Source of the DNA: Candidatus Bipolaricaulota bacterium
GTDB lineage: Bacteria; Bipolaricaulota; Bipolaricaulia; Bipolaricaulales; Bipolaricaulaceae
Length of the DNA: 13,105 bases
Direction: 5' to 3'
Assembly (NCBI GenBank): GCA_021163465.1
Contig: JAGGWU010000035.1
Location: forward strand, 1-13,105
Shown here: in pieces, positions 11,154-13,105 of the stretch
How positions within the stretch are numbered: the stretch's first letter is position 1
Layout of the letters: every line of letters starts with the position of its first letter
The notes under the pieces: generated by a model
What the model was told of the DNA's origin: nothing
What the model saw: only the letters and a program-made list of their open reading frames with translations
Databases searched by the model: none
Program-made: the position numbers and the translations under genes

Positions 11154-13105
11154 ATGGATCCCTCATACGACCTGCGTCGGGTCCGCAACATCGGGATCAT
11201 CGCCCACATCGACGCGGGAAAGACCACCCTCACCGAGCGGATCCTCTACTACGCGGGCCGCATCCACCGCATGGGCGAGGTCCACGAGGGGACCGCCACC
11301 ATGGACTGGATGGACCAGGAAAGGGAGCGCGGCATCACCATCACCGCCGCCGCCACCACCGTTCCCTGGGCCGATCACCAGATAAACATCGTGGACACCC
11401 CCGGCCACGTGGACTTCACCGCCGAGGTGGAACGGTCCCTGCGGGTGTTGGACGGCGCGGTGATCCTCTTTTCCGGGGTGGAGGGGGTGGAGTCCCAGTC
11501 GGAGACCGTCTGGCACCAGGCCGACCGCTATCGCGTCCCCAGGGTTGCTTTTGTGAACAAGCTCGATCGGCCCGAGGCCGATTTCCTGCGCACCGTGGAG
11601 ATGATGACCGAGCGGCTTGGGGCGCGGCCGTTGGTCTTGGCCTTTCCCTGGCGCGATAAGGAGGACCGTCTCCTGGGGATGGTGGATCTCCTCTCCTTCC
11701 GGGCCATCCGCTGGGATCAGGGGACGAAGGGGGCCAAATACGAATACCTGCCGGTCCCGGAGGGGATCGCGGCCGACGCTGCCGCGGTAAGGGAACATCT
11801 GTTCGAAACGCTGGCGGAGTTCTCCGACGAGCTCGCCGCCGTTTACCTGGATAAGGGGGAGATCCCCGTGGAGGCAGCGATCCCAGTGATCCGGGAGCTC
11901 ACCCTTTCCCTGCAGGCGGTGCCGGTGTTCGGGGGCTCGGCCCTGGAGAACATCGGGGTCCAGCCGCTGCTGGATGCGGTGGTGCGCTTTCTCCCCTCGC
12001 CCCTGGACGTTCCCCCGGTGCGGGGGCATTCCCCGGAGGGGGGCGAAGAGCTCGTGCGCCGTCCGGACCCGGACGAGCCCTTCGCCGCATTGGTGTTCAA
12101 GGTGATGGCGGATCCCTATGCCGATCGGCTGCTTTACACCCGTATCTACGCGGGGAGGCTGCGGGAAGGAGAGCAGGTATTGAACGCCACTTCCGGGAAG
12201 ACGGTGCGGATCACGCGCCTCTTCCGCCTCCACGCTAACCGCAGGGAGCGCCTGAGGGAGGCCTCAGCCGGGGACATCGTGGGATTGACCGCCACCGAAC
12301 GGGTCCTGACCGGCGATACCCTCTGCGATCCGGACCATCCCATCCTCCTTGAGCGGATTACCTTCCCCGAGCCGGTGGTGTTCATGGCGGTGGAGCCCCG
12401 GTCCTCGGCCGAGGAGGAAAGGCTTCGGGAGGCGCTGGAGCGGATCGCGCAGGAAGACCCCACCTTCCACGTGCGGGAGGACCCCCAGACCGGGCAGATC
12501 CTGGTGGGAGGGGTGGGGGAGCTGCAGTTGGAGGTCCAGCTCCGGCGCCTAAGGGAAGAATACAACGTCCCCCACCGGGTGGGAAGGCCGCAAGTGGCCT
12601 ACAAGACCACCATCACCCGGCCGGTGGAGGTGGAGGAAGAGTTCACCCGGACCCTGGCGGGCAAGGCCCAGTTCGCCCGGATCGTGGTCAGGTTCGAGCC
12701 CCTCCCCCGGGGGGAGGGGTTCCTCTTCGTGAACGAGGTCCCCGAGGAGATCCTTCCCCGGGCGTTCGTCGAAGCAACCCGGCGGGGGATCGAGGAGGGC
12801 ATGGGTTCGAGCCCCATCGGGGGGTTCCCGGTGGCCGACATCAAGGCGGTCTTGGTGGACGGATCGTACCATCCCACCGATTCCACCGAGGTGGCGTTCG
12901 AGGCCTGCGGCACCCAGGCCCTTTGGCGGGCCCTGGAGCGGGACGATGCCGTGATATTGGAACCTTACGTGGAAGGGGATATAATGACCCCTCGCGAGTA
13001 CCTCGGTGAGGTAGTCGCCGATCTGGGTCGCCGAAGGGGCGATATCCGGCGGATCGAATCCCGTGGGCCGGTGGAGATCGTCCACGTGACGATGCCGCTG
13101 GCCGA
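11154..13105 (+). CDS. fusA: Translation elongation factor G, 3' end outside window
   Basis: EF-G is the GTPase that drives ribosomal translocation and, with RRF, ribosome recycling. The 650 residues present run from the GTPase domain into domain V, with roughly 45 missing. G motifs are AHIDAGKTT (17-25), RGITI (59-63), DTPGH (81-85), NKLD (135-138, where EF-G usually has NKMD) and GGSAL (near 260-264). Domain II ends with TGDTLCDPDHP. Domain III contains EDPTFHVREDPQTGQ and GVGELQLEV. In domain IV the usual GGRGQYGHV tip reads AGKAQFARI (502-510), while the DGSYH histidine is kept (His573). The start lies six bases after rpsG with no Shine-Dalgarno sequence, so coupling to S7 translation is likely. 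The position after rpsL-rpsG supports fusA, though several residues resemble the second EF-G class. Confidence 0.92.
   Translation, partial: MDPSYDLRRVRNIGIIAHIDAGKTTLTERILYYAGRIHRMGEVHEGTATMDWMDQERERGITITAAATTVPWADHQINIVDTPGHVDFTAEVERSLRVLDGAVILFSGVEGVESQSETVWHQADRYRVPRVAFVNKLDRPEADFLRTVEMMTERLGARPLVLAFPWRDKEDRLLGMVDLLSFRAIRWDQGTKGAKYEYLPVPEGIAADAAAVREHLFETLAEFSDELAAVYLDKGEIPVEAAIPVIRELTLSLQAVPVFGGSALENIGVQPLLDAVVRFLPSPLDVPPVRGHSPEGGEELVRRPDPDEPFAALVFKVMADPYADRLLYTRIYAGRLREGEQVLNATSGKTVRITRLFRLHANRRERLREASAGDIVGLTATERVLTGDTLCDPDHPILLERITFPEPVVFMAVEPRSSAEEERLREALERIAQEDPTFHVREDPQTGQILVGGVGELQLEVQLRRLREEYNVPHRVGRPQVAYKTTITRPVEVEEEFTRTLAGKAQFARIVVRFEPLPRGEGFLFVNEVPEEILPRAFVEATRRGIEEGMGSSPIGGFPVADIKAVLVDGSYHPTDSTEVAFEACGTQALWRALERDDAVILEPYVEGDIMTPREYLGEVVADLGRRRGDIRRIESRGPVEIVHVTMPLA

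Noticed and set aside
11163..12233. A 356-codon open frame antisense to fusA
   Set aside because: It lies wholly within the conserved EF-G coding region and has no family-like motifs.

Overview
This is a GC-rich bacterial chromosome segment made up almost entirely of housekeeping genes. It holds ten protein genes, nine on the + strand and one on the - strand. I see no RNA genes, CRISPR arrays, insertion sequences or prophage. The organism looks like a deep-branching, possibly thermophilic, GC-rich bacterium. The RNA polymerase beta' subunit has an uninterrupted trigger loop and large inserted sandwich-barrel-like segments, unlike the Proteobacterial layout. A lineage such as Bipolaricaulota/Acetothermia or another early-branching phylum would fit, but this is only a guess from protein style.

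Layout: (1) bases 2-1621 encode ATP-dependent PEP carboxykinase (pckA), whose first codons lie outside the window. (2) A GC hairpin at 1625-1647 separates it from a convergent nitroreductase (1663-2160, - strand). (3) A short divergent promoter region leads to a two-helix DUF2905 membrane protein (2199-2414) and a secreted NosD-like beta-helix protein (2506-3288). (4) A 138-bp intergenic region carries the clearest promoter of the window (TTGACA-17-TATGTT) with an AT-rich palindrome above it. It drives long-form hibernation factor hpf (3427-3945), tightly followed by a PP-loop, tRNA-thiolation-like protein (3955-4983). (5) A predicted promoter in the end of that gene precedes an FmdB-type zinc-ribbon gene (5041-5262) and a very long rpoC (5302-10266). 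(6) A near-consensus promoter overlapping the rpoC stop codon starts the str cluster: rpsL (10288-10662), rpsG (10668-11147) and fusA (11154 to beyond 13105).

The right half is thus the transcription and translation core: RNA polymerase beta', ribosomal proteins S12 and S7, and elongation factor G. The hibernation factor and the putative tRNA-modification protein lie just upstream. The left half holds central carbon metabolism (oxaloacetate/PEP interconversion), a flavin reductase and envelope proteins.

No wholly new multi-gene system is evident. The most interesting signals lie inside rpoC: a Phe-to-His change in the trigger loop, an apparent 51-residue tandem duplication between the ligands of the second zinc site, and two large insertions. 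Others are rpoC without rpoB directly upstream, a PP-loop protein whose signature motif has lost its aspartate, and a divergent EF-G in the str operon.
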